Shown piece after piece: positions 1-8,191 of a stretch of 64,000 nucleotides of DNA. A program made the translations under genes and the position numbers. The stretch comes from Pseudomonas sp. GD03919 (GTDB taxonomy: Bacteria; Pseudomonadota; Gammaproteobacteria; Pseudomonadales; Pseudomonadaceae). The first letter of the stretch is position 1. Every line of letters starts with the position of its first letter. The stretch covers positions 2,480,001 through 2,544,000 of the forward strand of contig NZ_CP104582.1 in assembly GCF_029814935.1 (NCBI RefSeq), given 5' to 3'. The notes beneath the pieces are model-generated. The model did not search any database. It was not told where the DNA came from and worked only from the letters and a program-made list of their open reading frames with translations.

Positions 1-626
1 CAACAATGCAGGTTTCATCGCTATCACGCCTGCTTAATGATGCCGCCGTTCGAGCCGAAACACGAGACGCCATCACCAATCGTGACGGACTTGCAGCTAT
101 TGCCCAATCGACCGCTCATGAGCTTTATGGTGAAAGCTATACACGCAACAAAGCTATTCATGATGCAGAAGTCCCGAACTCCGACGACTCACAACGACTT
201 GCACAAGCAAAACAGGCAACTGCCTTTACCAACGGCCAAGGCAGCAATCCATTCAAAGGTATGTCACGCGACCAACTTGCACTAATCGCTTACGACGACA
301 GCGGCGCCTTCACTGTCAACGAGCGCCGTGCGGCTTTATCAGAAGCGGATGATCAGGAATATCAGTGGCGCGTAAAGGTTGTTGCCAAAATGATGGATGA
401 CTACAACCGTACAGGCAAAATATCTGCAGAGACCCACCAGGAAGTTCTTGACCACTATAAATCTCTACCCGCCATTGAAGAGTCCCAACTTCCCAAAGGC
501 TATGACATGCAGTTGCAGGGCTGGATACAGGAGGCTAAAAGCACAGAGTCATCACAACATAAAGATGAACTTGAATCCTTGCTGGAACAACTAACAAAAC
601 GACTAACAAATAACCAGAAATCATAA
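1..626 (+). CDS. Signal-less paralogous family protein, 5' end cut by window edge
   Basis: The reading frame is open to the left edge (codon at 3-5 is Thr), and the first ATG at base 6 falls inside the region aligning to residues about 42-50 of the paralogues at 8192 and 9014. The true start is therefore probably outside the window. The central part shares NPF-GM-R--L---YDDSG--T--ER-AA with both paralogues, followed by LP-(I/V)E----P-GY near the C terminus. No signal peptide, membrane segment or catalytic motif is visible. Function unknown. It lies 67 bases upstream of the exporter operon, and its family is also found behind it, so a link to export is possible but inferred. Confidence 0.75.
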   Translation, partial: TMQVSSLSRLLNDAAVRAETRDAITNRDGLAAIAQSTAHELYGESYTRNKAIHDAEVPNSDDSQRLAQAKQATAFTNGQGSNPFKGMSRDQLALIAYDDSGAFTVNERRAALSEADDQEYQWRVKVVAKMMDDYNRTGKISAETHQEVLDHYKSLPAIEESQLPKGYDMQLQGWIQEAKSTESSQHKDELESLLEQLTKRLTNNQKS

Positions 627-693
627 GCCCAGAAACATCATCGTCTGCTGCGACAGCACAGGCAAGGGGACGGCAAAATCATCTGGAGAGAGG

Positions 694-1395
694 ATGCAGA
701 GAGTTCACGACACCGATTTGATTCGCCTGGAAAATATTACGCATGCTTATGCTACGGGCGCGTCCAGTCAGGCGGTTTTGTATGATGTGTCGTTTTCTGT
801 CCCCACAGGCCAAAGTTGCGCCATCGTTGGTGCGTCTGGCTCAGGGAAAAGCACGCTGCTCAACCTCATCGGGCTGCTGGATGAACCGACTTCGGGGCGT
901 GTTCTGCTCGCGGGCGAAGACATGACCAACGCCGATGCCGAATCACGCGCCATCGCGCGTAATCGGATCATTGGCTTCGTATTCCAGAGTTTCAACCTGC
1001 TGCCACGGCTCGATGCGCTCGACAATGTGGCACTCCCGCTGCTCTATCGCGGCATCCCCCAGCCGCAAGCCCGCCAGGCTGCCCTGACGCAACTGGAGCG
1101 CGTCGGCCTGAGCAACCGCAGCCACCATCGACCCGCCGATATGTCGGGCGGCCAGCGCCAGCGTGTCGCGATAGCCCGCGCCCTTGTCGGCGAACCCTCG
1201 CTGCTGCTGGCTGACGAACCCACCGGCAACCTCGACAGCCAGACGGCGCAGGACATCATCGGGCTGCTGCTGTCTTTGAACCGCGAACGCGGCACGACCC
1301 TGGTTGTGGTGACGCACGATACCGGGATTGCCGATCGCATGGCTCGTTGCATTCAAGTCCGCGATGGCCGGATCGAGGAAGCGGGACATGCCTAG
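694..1395 (+). CDS. ABC transporter ATPase, MacB/LolD type
   Basis: A 233-residue ATP-binding subunit that would power export across the envelope together with the next gene. Walker A GASGSGKS is at residues 46-53, the Q-loop Gln at 98, the signature MSGGQ at 150-154, Walker B LLLADEPT at 170-177, and the switch His at about 208. The EPTGNLD stretch is typical of the MacB/LolD subfamily. A purine-rich ribosome site (GGAGAGAGG) precedes the ATG. It overlaps the permease gene by 8 bases, so the two are translationally coupled. In E. coli MacB the ATPase and permease are fused; here they are separate polypeptides, as in several peptide and lipoprotein exporters. Substrate unknown. Confidence 0.93.
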   Translation: MQRVHDTDLIRLENITHAYATGASSQAVLYDVSFSVPTGQSCAIVGASGSGKSTLLNLIGLLDEPTSGRVLLAGEDMTNADAESRAIARNRIIGFVFQSFNLLPRLDALDNVALPLLYRGIPQPQARQAALTQLERVGLSNRSHHRPADMSGGQRQRVAIARALVGEPSLLLADEPTGNLDSQTAQDIIGLLLSLNRERGTTLVVVTHDTGIADRMARCIQVRDGRIEEAGHA

Positions 1396-2629
1396 ACGTG
1401 CTGCCATCACACTGACCTCATCGCATGGCTACGGCCCCTCATGGCTGCACCTGGTGCGCGAACCCGTGGAGAATCTGCGCCAGCTCGGTCGCCGTGCCGT
1501 TCTGGCGCTGCTGGGGATCGCCGTGGGCTGCATGGCCGTCGTTGCCCTGCTGAACATCGGGCACAACGCCGAACGTGAAGCCATGAACGTCTTCAAGGGG
1601 ATGGGCAGCGATCTGCTTGTGGCAAACGTGCAGATCCCCGGCAGCGGCCGCAGCGAGGCGTTACCGAACGTCGCCACACTGGATACCGCCGCGTTGCGCC
1701 AGGCCATCCCCGACATTACAGCGGCAGCTCCTCTCATCCTGACCAGTAGTGACGCCCGGCTTAAAGGCCATGCTCTGAGTACAACAATACTGGGCAGCAA
1801 TGCCGACCTGCCCGGCGTGCTGGATCTCCAACTGGCGCAGGGGCGTTTCCTGAGCCAGTTCGATACGCACAGTACCCATGCGGTGCTGGGTGCGAATGTC
1901 GCAGCGGCGTGGGAAAACGCAGGCATCCATGCCCAGCCCGGCGACCGCATTCAGATCGGCGGTTATCTGTTTCAGGTGATCGGCATCCTGCAACCCGCAG
2001 GCCAGAACCCATTGCTTCCCGCCCCGCCGGACGACGCCATTTTGCTGCCACTGGAAGGCATGCGACGCATCATCCCCAGTCCGCAGATCACCAGCGTACT
2101 GGCCCGCAACCCCAACGGCGCAACGCTGGTGCAAACCTCCCCCGCCCTGCAGCAATGGGTGGAAGGCAGGATGCCCGGCTATGAGGTCAACGTGCAAATT
2201 CCCCGACTGTTGCTTGAGGGCATGGCGAAACAGTCACGCCTGTTTTCCTGGCTGCTGGCAGGACTGGGCAGTATCGCCCTGCTGGTCGGCGGCATCGGCG
2301 TCATGAATGTCATGGTGATGAACGTCGCCGAGCGCCGCCGTGAGATAGGCGTGCGTATGGCGCTCGGCGCTCGCCCCAGGGACATTGCCAGGCTCTTCCT
2401 GCTGGAAGCGGTTGTACTGGCCGCCACCGGGGCACTGGCTGGCGCGGCTGTTGGCCTGATCATGGCCTGGGCCTTCGTTCACTACTCGGGCTGGTCTGAC
2501 TTCTCATTCTCGGCGGCGGCATTGCCGCTCGGTATTGGCAGCGCCATCGCAACCGGCCTGTTTTTCGGGCTGTCGCCTGCGATGGCGGCTGCGCGCCTCA
2601 CCCCGGTACAGGCGTTGCGTGATGCGTAA
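1388..2629 (+). CDS. ABC transporter permease, MacB/FtsX type
   Basis: A 413-residue inner-membrane permease. The ATG at 1388 is preferred over an upstream in-frame ATG at 1328 because it gives an 8-base overlap with the ATPase gene and a protein of normal size. One transmembrane helix lies near residues 36-56. A large periplasmic domain follows, then three C-terminal helices containing the family motif RRREIGVRMALGA and the ending PVQALR. This is MacB_PCD plus FtsX architecture. MacB-type proteins usually take substrates from the periplasm and pass them to a TolC channel. The protein overlaps the next gene by 8 bases. Its partners are the ATPase, adaptor and channel of the same operon. Confidence 0.92.
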   Translation: MPRRAAITLTSSHGYGPSWLHLVREPVENLRQLGRRAVLALLGIAVGCMAVVALLNIGHNAEREAMNVFKGMGSDLLVANVQIPGSGRSEALPNVATLDTAALRQAIPDITAAAPLILTSSDARLKGHALSTTILGSNADLPGVLDLQLAQGRFLSQFDTHSTHAVLGANVAAAWENAGIHAQPGDRIQIGGYLFQVIGILQPAGQNPLLPAPPDDAILLPLEGMRRIIPSPQITSVLARNPNGATLVQTSPALQQWVEGRMPGYEVNVQIPRLLLEGMAKQSRLFSWLLAGLGSIALLVGGIGVMNVMVMNVAERRREIGVRMALGARPRDIARLFLLEAVVLAATGALAGAAVGLIMAWAFVHYSGWSDFSFSAAALPLGIGSAIATGLFFGLSPAMAAARLTPVQALRDA

Positions 2630-4106
2630 AGTGTCTATCCTCATCGCACTCATGCTGATGGCCCCTGTCGTTGCGCAGGCGAGGACAGATGGGGCGCTGC
2701 GCCCATCCCAGGCGACCCGCCAGGGTCAGCCATCATCGACGACGGCCAGCATTTCACTCAATGCCGAGACCATCGAGTTGACCCTGAGCGACGCGATCTA
2801 TCTGGGGCTGCGCGACAACCGCGCCATCCGCAGCGCCTATCTCGATCGCATTGCCCAGAAATTCGACCTGCGCGTGGCGGAAGACCGCTTCACACCCAAA
2901 CTGGTGCTCAGCGGCGGCTATCTTTCCAGCCGGAATCAGGATGACCGTTACCGGGAAAGCACCGTAACCCCCACAACCACATTGCTGACGCCCTATGGCA
3001 CCCGCGTAAGCCTGGGCTGGACGTACCGCCATACGCAGGCCGACCAGGCCGGGCTGTCACGCAATGACGGGGCCAACATTTCTCTGATCCAGCCGTTGTT
3101 ACGCGGCGCAGGCAAGGATATTGCGACAGCACCGGTGCGCCTGGCGCGGCTATCCGAGCAGGCCAACCGGCTCAACCTGAAATCCACTGTCTCGCAGACC
3201 ATCACGCAAGTGATTGCGTCCTACCGCACCCTGCTGCAGGCACAGGAGCAGTTGAAGATTTCCAGGGAATCGTTGCAACGCGCCCGTCAGTTGCTTGAAG
3301 TCAACCGCGCCATGATCGCTGCCGGACGCATGGCCGAGTTTGAAATCGTGCAGACAGAGGCCGAAGTCGCCTCACAGGAACTGGCCTATGAAGAGGCCCG
3401 CAATCAGACGGATACCGCACGGCTTGCCCTGTTGCAGCTACTCGCCCTGAATCTGAATACGCCGATAGTCGCCACCGAGGCACTGCAGGCGCGGCGCGTG
3501 GACGTCAATGCCGCTGAGGCGCTCCGGCAAGCCGAAGCCTTGCAACCCGCCTGGCTCTCTCAACTCATCTACAGCGAACAGGCCACCATCAATCTTGCCG
3601 TAGCGCGTAATGACCGCCTGTGGGACGTTTCTCTGGTGGGCGGCGCCAGCCAGATACGCGACCGCAATACCCTGAGCGGTTCCGCACGAACCTGGGAAAA
3701 CTATGTCGGCATCCAGGTCGAAATCCCCATTGGCGACCTCAGCACGCGCCAGGCCGAGGTACAGGCCCAGGTCAACGTGCGCAATCAGGAAATCCAGCTG
3801 GCCGAAGCCCGCCAGCAACTGGAGCGCGACGTGGCGAATGCGGTGCGCGATATTGGCACCCGCTGGCGACAGTACGAAATCGCCCAGCGTGCGCTCGACC
3901 TTTCACGCCGCAAGCTGGAAATTGAACGGGAAAAGCTCACCGTGGGCCGCTCCAGCAACTTTCAGGTGCTGAGTTTCGAGAACGACCTGCGCAATGCCGA
4001 GAACGCCCGCCTGAACGCATTGATCAGCTACCTGAACGCGCAGGCCGAACTCGATCAGACGCTGGGCACCACACTGGAAAGCTGGGACATATCGCTGAAT
4101 GATTAA
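2622..4106 (+). CDS. TolC-family outer membrane channel protein
   Basis: About 494 residues from the ATG at 2622, which overlaps the permease stop by 8 bases. The first 20 residues (MRKVSILIALMLMAPVVAQA) form a clear signal peptide. The rest has the two repeated long helical segments of outer membrane efflux proteins, with Gln/Ala/Arg/Glu-rich heptads and the SLIQPLLRGAGKD segment typical of the family. It would form the outer-membrane exit duct for the exporter. In this operon it lies between permease and adaptor, whereas in many macAB operons the channel is last or elsewhere. Confidence 0.9.
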   Translation: MRKVSILIALMLMAPVVAQARTDGALRPSQATRQGQPSSTTASISLNAETIELTLSDAIYLGLRDNRAIRSAYLDRIAQKFDLRVAEDRFTPKLVLSGGYLSSRNQDDRYRESTVTPTTTLLTPYGTRVSLGWTYRHTQADQAGLSRNDGANISLIQPLLRGAGKDIATAPVRLARLSEQANRLNLKSTVSQTITQVIASYRTLLQAQEQLKISRESLQRARQLLEVNRAMIAAGRMAEFEIVQTEAEVASQELAYEEARNQTDTARLALLQLLALNLNTPIVATEALQARRVDVNAAEALRQAEALQPAWLSQLIYSEQATINLAVARNDRLWDVSLVGGASQIRDRNTLSGSARTWENYVGIQVEIPIGDLSTRQAEVQAQVNVRNQEIQLAEARQQLERDVANAVRDIGTRWRQYEIAQRALDLSRRKLEIEREKLTVGRSSNFQVLSFENDLRNAENARLNALISYLNAQAELDQTLGTTLESWDISLND

Positions 4107-5376
4107 AAATCGCTTGATAGACCCACTGATCGCACACGTCCGCCGCCACCCCATGCGTTCGGCGTTACTCGTGTTGCTGACAGCCGCGACTTCCGCCGCC
4201 TTCTGGCAATCCGACAACGCCAGCATCCCCCAGCAACCACAAGCGCAATGGGTGCAGGTACAGCCCCAGTTGGTGGAACAGCAGCTGGGCCTGGTGGGCC
4301 GCATCCAGGCTGCCCGGCAGGAAACCCTGTCCGCGCCGTTTGAAGGCGTCATTCGGGACGTGCTGGTGCAGGAAGGTCAAACCGTTGAGGCGGGCCAGAC
4401 ACTGCTGCGGCTTGACCCGGCGCAAATCGAAATCCAGTTGCGGCAGGCACAGGCCGAACTGCTCAAGGCACAACGGGAAGCCCATCAACTGCGCAACTGG
4501 GACGGCAGCCCCGAAGTGTCACGCGCCCGACGCGCCGTGCAGACCGCTCGTTCAACGTTGGAAGCCACGCAGGCCAACCTGCGAGACACGCGGGCGTTGT
4601 TCGAGCGTGGGATCGTGGCCCGCATGGAAGTTGATACGCTGGCGCAGCAGGTACGCACCCAGCAGCAAGACCTGCTTGCCGCCCGGGACGAACTGCGTAC
4701 CGCCGAGTCTCGCGGCCAGGGCGAAGAACGCAAGATTGCCGAGATGGAGCTGACCAACGCACAAGCCCGCTATCAGGCCGTGACGGCGCAAAGCGAACGG
4801 CGCGTGCTTAGAGCGCCATTTCCTGGCGTGGTGGCGCGTCCATCGGTGCCCGAGGGCGGAAAAGCGCTTATCGCGCAGGCTGGCGTACAGGTCACGCAAG
4901 GCACGCCACTGCTGACCGTAATCGGGCTGGATCGCATCCAGGTACTCACCCGCGTAGAGGAAACCGACCTGCATCAGCTACGCGAGGGCATGCCCGTGCA
5001 AATCACGGGCGATGGCTTCGCCGGGATAACGCTGACAGGCCGTATTGCCGCCATCGCGGTACAGGGCAACGCGGCGGATGCCCCCGGCGCAGCCGCCCAC
5101 TACGACATTGTGATTGCCGTCGATACGCCGCAGACCGAAGCCGCGCAGGTCAGGCTGGGTATGAGCGCCCGGCTGGCGGTCAGCCTCTACCGCAACGAGC
5201 AGGGCATCGTGGTGCCGCCACAGGCATTGACGACGGACAGTGACGGTTCAACTTATGTCATGTTCCGCGCCACCGCAGATACAGCGCCATCGAAGATTCC
5301 GGTTGTACCAGGACGGGCAATCACTGAGGGCATTGAAGTACAAGGGTTGCAGGCAGGGTATGTTCTGGTGCCCTGA
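4099..5376 (+). CDS. HlyD/MacA-type periplasmic adaptor protein
   Basis: A 425-residue membrane fusion protein. A single N-terminal helix (about residues 19-36) anchors it in the inner membrane. Next come a lipoyl half (APFEGVIRDVLVQEGQ), an alpha-helical hairpin of about 150 residues, the second lipoyl half (RAPFPGVVARP), and beta-barrel and membrane-proximal domains. It would connect the permease to the TolC-like duct. It overlaps the channel gene by 8 bases and closes the operon. Its last 256 bases are duplicated at 7261-7516. Confidence 0.9.
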   Translation: MIKNRLIDPLIAHVRRHPMRSALLVLLTAATSAAFWQSDNASIPQQPQAQWVQVQPQLVEQQLGLVGRIQAARQETLSAPFEGVIRDVLVQEGQTVEAGQTLLRLDPAQIEIQLRQAQAELLKAQREAHQLRNWDGSPEVSRARRAVQTARSTLEATQANLRDTRALFERGIVARMEVDTLAQQVRTQQQDLLAARDELRTAESRGQGEERKIAEMELTNAQARYQAVTAQSERRVLRAPFPGVVARPSVPEGGKALIAQAGVQVTQGTPLLTVIGLDRIQVLTRVEETDLHQLREGMPVQITGDGFAGITLTGRIAAIAVQGNAADAPGAAAHYDIVIAVDTPQTEAAQVRLGMSARLAVSLYRNEQGIVVPPQALTTDSDGSTYVMFRATADTAPSKIPVVPGRAITEGIEVQGLQAGYVLVP

Positions 5377-5433
5377 ACGTGGGCGACGGCAAAAAATCAC
5401 GCAAAAATTGCAGAAAAAACAGTCAAGAAAAGC

Positions 5434-5460
5434 TAAAGAATTCTCATTTCCTGCCGTTAT
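5434..5460 (+). promoter_or_regulatory. Sigma-28 (FliA) type promoter
   Basis: TAAAGAAT at 5434-5441, an 11-base spacer, and GCCGTTAT at 5453-5460. The flagellar sigma-28 consensus known from enterobacteria and Pseudomonas is TAAAG(TTT)-N11-GCCGATAA, so spacing is exact and only a few positions differ. It lies about 80 bases before the start of the signal-peptide gene at 5539. The same element recurs at 7567. Confidence 0.7.
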
Positions 5461-5538
5461 AGAAGTTACCCTTCACCAGCTTTCCGTGCCGAACGAGGGC
5501 GAAGGGGATTCAGCTATTTCATCCACAAGGAGTATCGT

Positions 5539-5955
5539 ATGAAAAAACTGTTCTTCTCGCTATTCGCGGCATTGTTGCTGAGTACCAGCAACATGGCGGC
5601 TGCTGCATGCGCTTATATGAACATCACCAGCAGCGGGGCAAGCCTTTCTGCAGGTGATTCTCAGAACGTGTATGAGTTCAGCATCTCGTGCATTGGCTCG
5701 GTGACGTTCAAGTTTGAAGACCTTTCCGGCAACAACCCGACGAGCAGGATCGCCCATATCATTGAGCGACGTTCTGGTTCGTCGTGGTCTCTCGTGTCTT
5801 CGACCACCAGTAATGGAGCAAGAACTGTTAATCGGAGCTTCGTACCCAGTGCTACCGGCCAATACCGTTATCGCATCGAGAACGTAGGTACATCTCAAGT
5901 ACGTAACTGGCGTATGGAAGGTCGTATGCCACTGTTCACAATCCCTGGCACTTGA
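5539..5955 (+). CDS. Small exported protein of unknown function (138 aa)
   Basis: An AAGGAG ribosome site precedes the ATG. Residues 1-23 form a signal peptide ending in Ala-rich sequence followed by Cys; cleavage by signal peptidase I is likely, but a weak lipobox cannot be excluded. The mature part is about 115 residues, rich in Ser, Thr and Gly, with two Cys and alternating hydrophobic strands suggesting a small beta-sandwich. No family recognised. It follows the adaptor gene and a sigma-28-like promoter, and is followed by a perfect hairpin. Its position suggests a protein delivered to the periplasm and perhaps exported by the adjacent MacB-type system; this is inference. Confidence 0.8.
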   Translation: MKKLFFSLFAALLLSTSNMAAAACAYMNITSSGASLSAGDSQNVYEFSISCIGSVTFKFEDLSGNNPTSRIAHIIERRSGSSWSLVSSTTSNGARTVNRSFVPSATGQYRYRIENVGTSQVRNWRMEGRMPLFTIPGT

Positions 5956-5971
5956 TTGATTTAATAAAGCT

Positions 5972-6003
5972 GAACTGGGGAGCCATCGTCTGCTCCCCAG
6001 TTC
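5972..6003 (+). terminator. Hairpin after the 138-aa exported protein gene
   Basis: A perfect 12-base inverted repeat (GAACTGGGGAGC and its complement) with an 8-base loop lies just after the stop codon. The trailing T run is weak (TATC), so termination efficiency is uncertain. Confidence 0.65.
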
Positions 6004-6047
6004 TATCAAAATCGCGTCATGGCAACTCAAAGGGAGAATCATAGACC

Positions 6048-6773
6048 ATGCCATCAATTAACCCGTTATCAAATGCACTGGGCAATTTATCACTCAACGC
6101 GAACCGTTCACTGCTTGATCCCAAACAGTATGAGGGATTTACCGTAAAAGTAGGGAAAGAAACCAGCCAAAACGGGGTATTGGGTGGCGTTCTAAGTCAG
6201 GATGATTATGATAAATTTAAAGAGATAGTAAAAGATATCAATGTTAAAGATGCCAGCCGCAATGATATGCTCACTCTTTACAGAGGGCTTATCGACGCAA
6301 AACTTCTGACTTACGAACAAGTCAATTTCGGATATATATCTGGCTCAGTAGAATTTGGCCCTGATGGCAAGGGGATAAATCAAGACGCAAAATACAATCA
6401 ATGGGATTTTCAGCAAAAACAACTTCCCACATATGCCGGAAGTGAATTTAACGGGAGTCGTGGTGGCGCAATCAATTCCATGAAGCTCATCGCTGCTGTT
6501 GCAAATGCTTCACCAGTTACCGGGGCTACTGTAGCGAAAGAAACCTATTCTCCGCAAGATCGCAACTATTCAAGCGGTAATTCATCAAGCTACCAAGTCA
6601 ATTTCTCTGAGCTGGCACAGCGCCTATCTCGTGGTGAAAGCATTGAAGAACTGAATGTTCCTAAAGATGTGGACATTGCTGAACTGATCAAGCAACTTGA
6701 ACAAATGGCCCAAGCGCAACGTTCGGCAAAAGCCGTAGAGCCACAGGACTCAAGGGCAGTCTCACAAGGGTGA
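6048..6773 (+). CDS. Signal-less protein of unknown function (241 aa)
   Basis: An AAAGGGAG ribosome site lies before the ATG. There is no signal peptide or membrane helix. The N terminus is short and Asn/Ser/Leu rich (GNLSLNANRSLL at 12-23). Next is a hydrophilic domain with GVLSQDDYDKFKEIVKDINV around residue 47 and a Ser/Tyr-rich linker near 165-185. The C terminus is helical and Gln/Glu rich. No domain recognised. Base composition is clearly more AT-rich than the exporter operon. It is followed after 7 bases by the 155-aa gene and probably cotranscribed with it. Possible cargo or accessory protein of the exporter, from context only. Confidence 0.75.
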   Translation: MPSINPLSNALGNLSLNANRSLLDPKQYEGFTVKVGKETSQNGVLGGVLSQDDYDKFKEIVKDINVKDASRNDMLTLYRGLIDAKLLTYEQVNFGYISGSVEFGPDGKGINQDAKYNQWDFQQKQLPTYAGSEFNGSRGGAINSMKLIAAVANASPVTGATVAKETYSPQDRNYSSGNSSSYQVNFSELAQRLSRGESIEELNVPKDVDIAELIKQLEQMAQAQRSAKAVEPQDSRAVSQG

Positions 6774-6780
6774 CGGACGC

Positions 6781-7248
6781 ATGAGCATCATCACATCGTC
6801 AACCGGCATCATGTCCGTACAGCCTGCGCAGACCATCACAACGGGCAGTGCGCAGTCTCCCCTTGGAAATACTCAGCCAGATGACGCAGGCTCTGTAAAA
6901 ATTTCAATGGCTGGCCTTATGATGGCTGGGCAAGCCAACAAGAAAACATCAGGGAAATACGACGACATTGAAAATAGCGGCCTCCCCGATGAAGTGCAGC
7001 GCATTCTGAAAATGATCCGCGACCTTAAAGAAAAGCTCAAGGCTGAACAGGAAAAACTCCAACAGATCATGAACGATGCCAGCCTTAGCGACGAAACGCG
7101 ACAGGTGAAAGTTGCGCAGAGCCAGGCAATGATCAATGCGCTATCTGGAGCGTTGGCAGATGCAAATCAAATGCTGGCAAAAGTTACCAAAGACCTTAAC
7201 TTAAGCAAAGAAGATTTAGTGAAGGTGGCAGCGCTTGCAATGAAGTAA
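6781..7248 (+). CDS. Signal-less coiled-coil protein of unknown function (155 aa)
   Basis: A Ser/Thr/Gln-rich, probably disordered N terminus (residues 1-37) is followed by SVKISMAGL at 38-46 and then a long charged helix from about residue 65 to 140 (RILKMIRDLKEKLKAEQEKL) with heptad spacing, so a coiled coil is likely. No signal peptide. The N-terminal layout resembles the two paralogues at 8192 and 9014. The gene is separated from the preceding one by only 7 bases. No known family recognised. Confidence 0.75.
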   Translation: MSIITSSTGIMSVQPAQTITTGSAQSPLGNTQPDDAGSVKISMAGLMMAGQANKKTSGKYDDIENSGLPDEVQRILKMIRDLKEKLKAEQEKLQQIMNDASLSDETRQVKVAQSQAMINALSGALADANQMLAKVTKDLNLSKEDLVKVAALAMK

Positions 7249-7260
7249 TGATGCCCATTT

Positions 7261-7516
7261 CGATACGCCGAAGACCGAAGCCGCGCAGGTCAGGCTGGAT
7301 ATGAGCGTCCGGCTGGCGGTCATCCTCTACCGCAACGAGCAGGGCATCGTGGTTCCGCCCCAGGTTTTGGCGACGGACAATAACGGTTCAACTTATGTCA
7401 TGTTCCGCGCCACAGCAGGCGCAACGCCAGCGAATGTTCCTGCCGTGCCTGGACAGGCGATCACCCAGGGCGTTGAGGTGCAAGGGTTGCAGGCAGGGTA
7501 TGTTCTGGCGCCATGA
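7261..7516 (+). pseudogene. Duplicated 3' fragment of the adaptor (HlyD) gene
   Basis: This stretch matches the last 256 bases of the adaptor gene (5121-5376) from CGATACGCCG to the stop codon with scattered substitutions and stays in frame. It lacks the other 80% of the gene and has no proper start region, so it cannot encode a working adaptor. Homology continues about 75 bases past the stop codon through a sigma-28-like promoter, then ends. It is a scar of a duplication or cassette insertion. Confidence 0.88.
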
Positions 7517-7566
7517 GCACGACGAAAACTTACGCAAAAAAATGCAGAAAAAACAGCCAGGAAAGC

Positions 7567-7593
7567 TAAAGAATTCTCATTTACCGCCGTTAA
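7567..7593 (+). promoter_or_regulatory. Sigma-28 (FliA) type promoter, second copy
   Basis: TAAAGAAT at 7567-7574, 11-base spacer, GCCGTTAA at 7586-7593. This is slightly closer to the GCCGATAA consensus than the first copy. It lies about 100 bases before the start codon of the 141-aa exported protein. Confidence 0.7.
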
Positions 7594-7696
7594 TTTAGAT
7601 GTTCTTCCGCTGCCGGGGAGACCTGGCAGGTCAGGTACTTGCCTGAATGCTGAGGGACAAGCGCTGTAGAGATTATCAACCTTAAAAGGACATTTT

Positions 7697-8122
7697 ATGA
7701 AACTCGCTAAACTGTTCGGAGCAGCCGCTCTCTTCGCGTCGATGGTCGCAACCGCCCACGCGGCCAATACTACTGTCACCGTTAAGGTGAAAAACTCCAC
7801 CACCACCGAAGCAGCATACACTTACGAGTACTTCTCAGGTAGCGTCTCGCCGACGCCAGGCTCGATCCTGCCGTCCAATACAACAACTTTCTACCTGACC
7901 AGCGTTGCAGATACGGTTTCTGGCATGCGCTTCGTCTACGCTTCCGGCAACAAGAAATGCCGTTTTGCGGCATCGCACCAGGTCAACCCAAGCACCAAAG
8001 TACCGAGCTGGACCAAGACCGGCACCAGCATTGGCACCACTCGCGCCACCTGTAATGCCAACATCACTGCGGCCCAAGCTGGGCTTCCGTACAACTATAC
8101 AGTCGAATTTGAAATCAAGTAA
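7697..8122 (+). CDS. Small exported protein of unknown function (141 aa)
   Basis: AAAAGGA precedes the ATG. Residues 1-22 form a classical signal peptide with cleavage expected after AHA. The mature chain of about 119 residues is rich in Thr, Ser, Asn and beta-branched residues, has two Cys that could form a disulphide, and ends in Lys. It is not obviously homologous to the 138-aa protein at 5539 but has the same size, same signal and same type of promoter. A compact beta-rich secreted effector, bacteriocin-like or lectin-like protein would fit, but no family was recognised. Confidence 0.8.
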   Translation: MKLAKLFGAAALFASMVATAHAANTTVTVKVKNSTTTEAAYTYEYFSGSVSPTPGSILPSNTTTFYLTSVADTVSGMRFVYASGNKKCRFAASHQVNPSTKVPSWTKTGTSIGTTRATCNANITAAQAGLPYNYTVEFEIK

Positions 8123-8146
8123 TTCGGCATTTCTCTAGGCTCTCTG

Positions 8147-8180
8147 GCCGGGGATAGCTATGCTGTTATCTCCGGCTTTT
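8147..8180 (+). terminator. Rho-independent terminator after the 141-aa gene
   Basis: GCCGGGGATA pairs with TATCTCCGGC (one G-T wobble) and is followed by TTTT at 8177-8180. The ribosome site of the next gene starts immediately after the T run, so the next gene depends on read-through or an internal promoter. Confidence 0.65.
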
Positions 8181-8191
8181 GGAGTATTGCT

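Noticed and set aside
694..5376. Calling the exporter a macrolide resistance pump (macAB)
   Set aside because: The subunits are MacB/MacA type but ATPase and permease are split, the channel is encoded inside the operon, and the neighbours look like secreted proteins; a drug substrate is not supported.
5240..5542. Open frame bridging the adaptor end and the leader of the 138-aa gene
   Set aside because: Out of frame with the adaptor; a similar frame reappears in the duplicated copy only because the DNA was copied.
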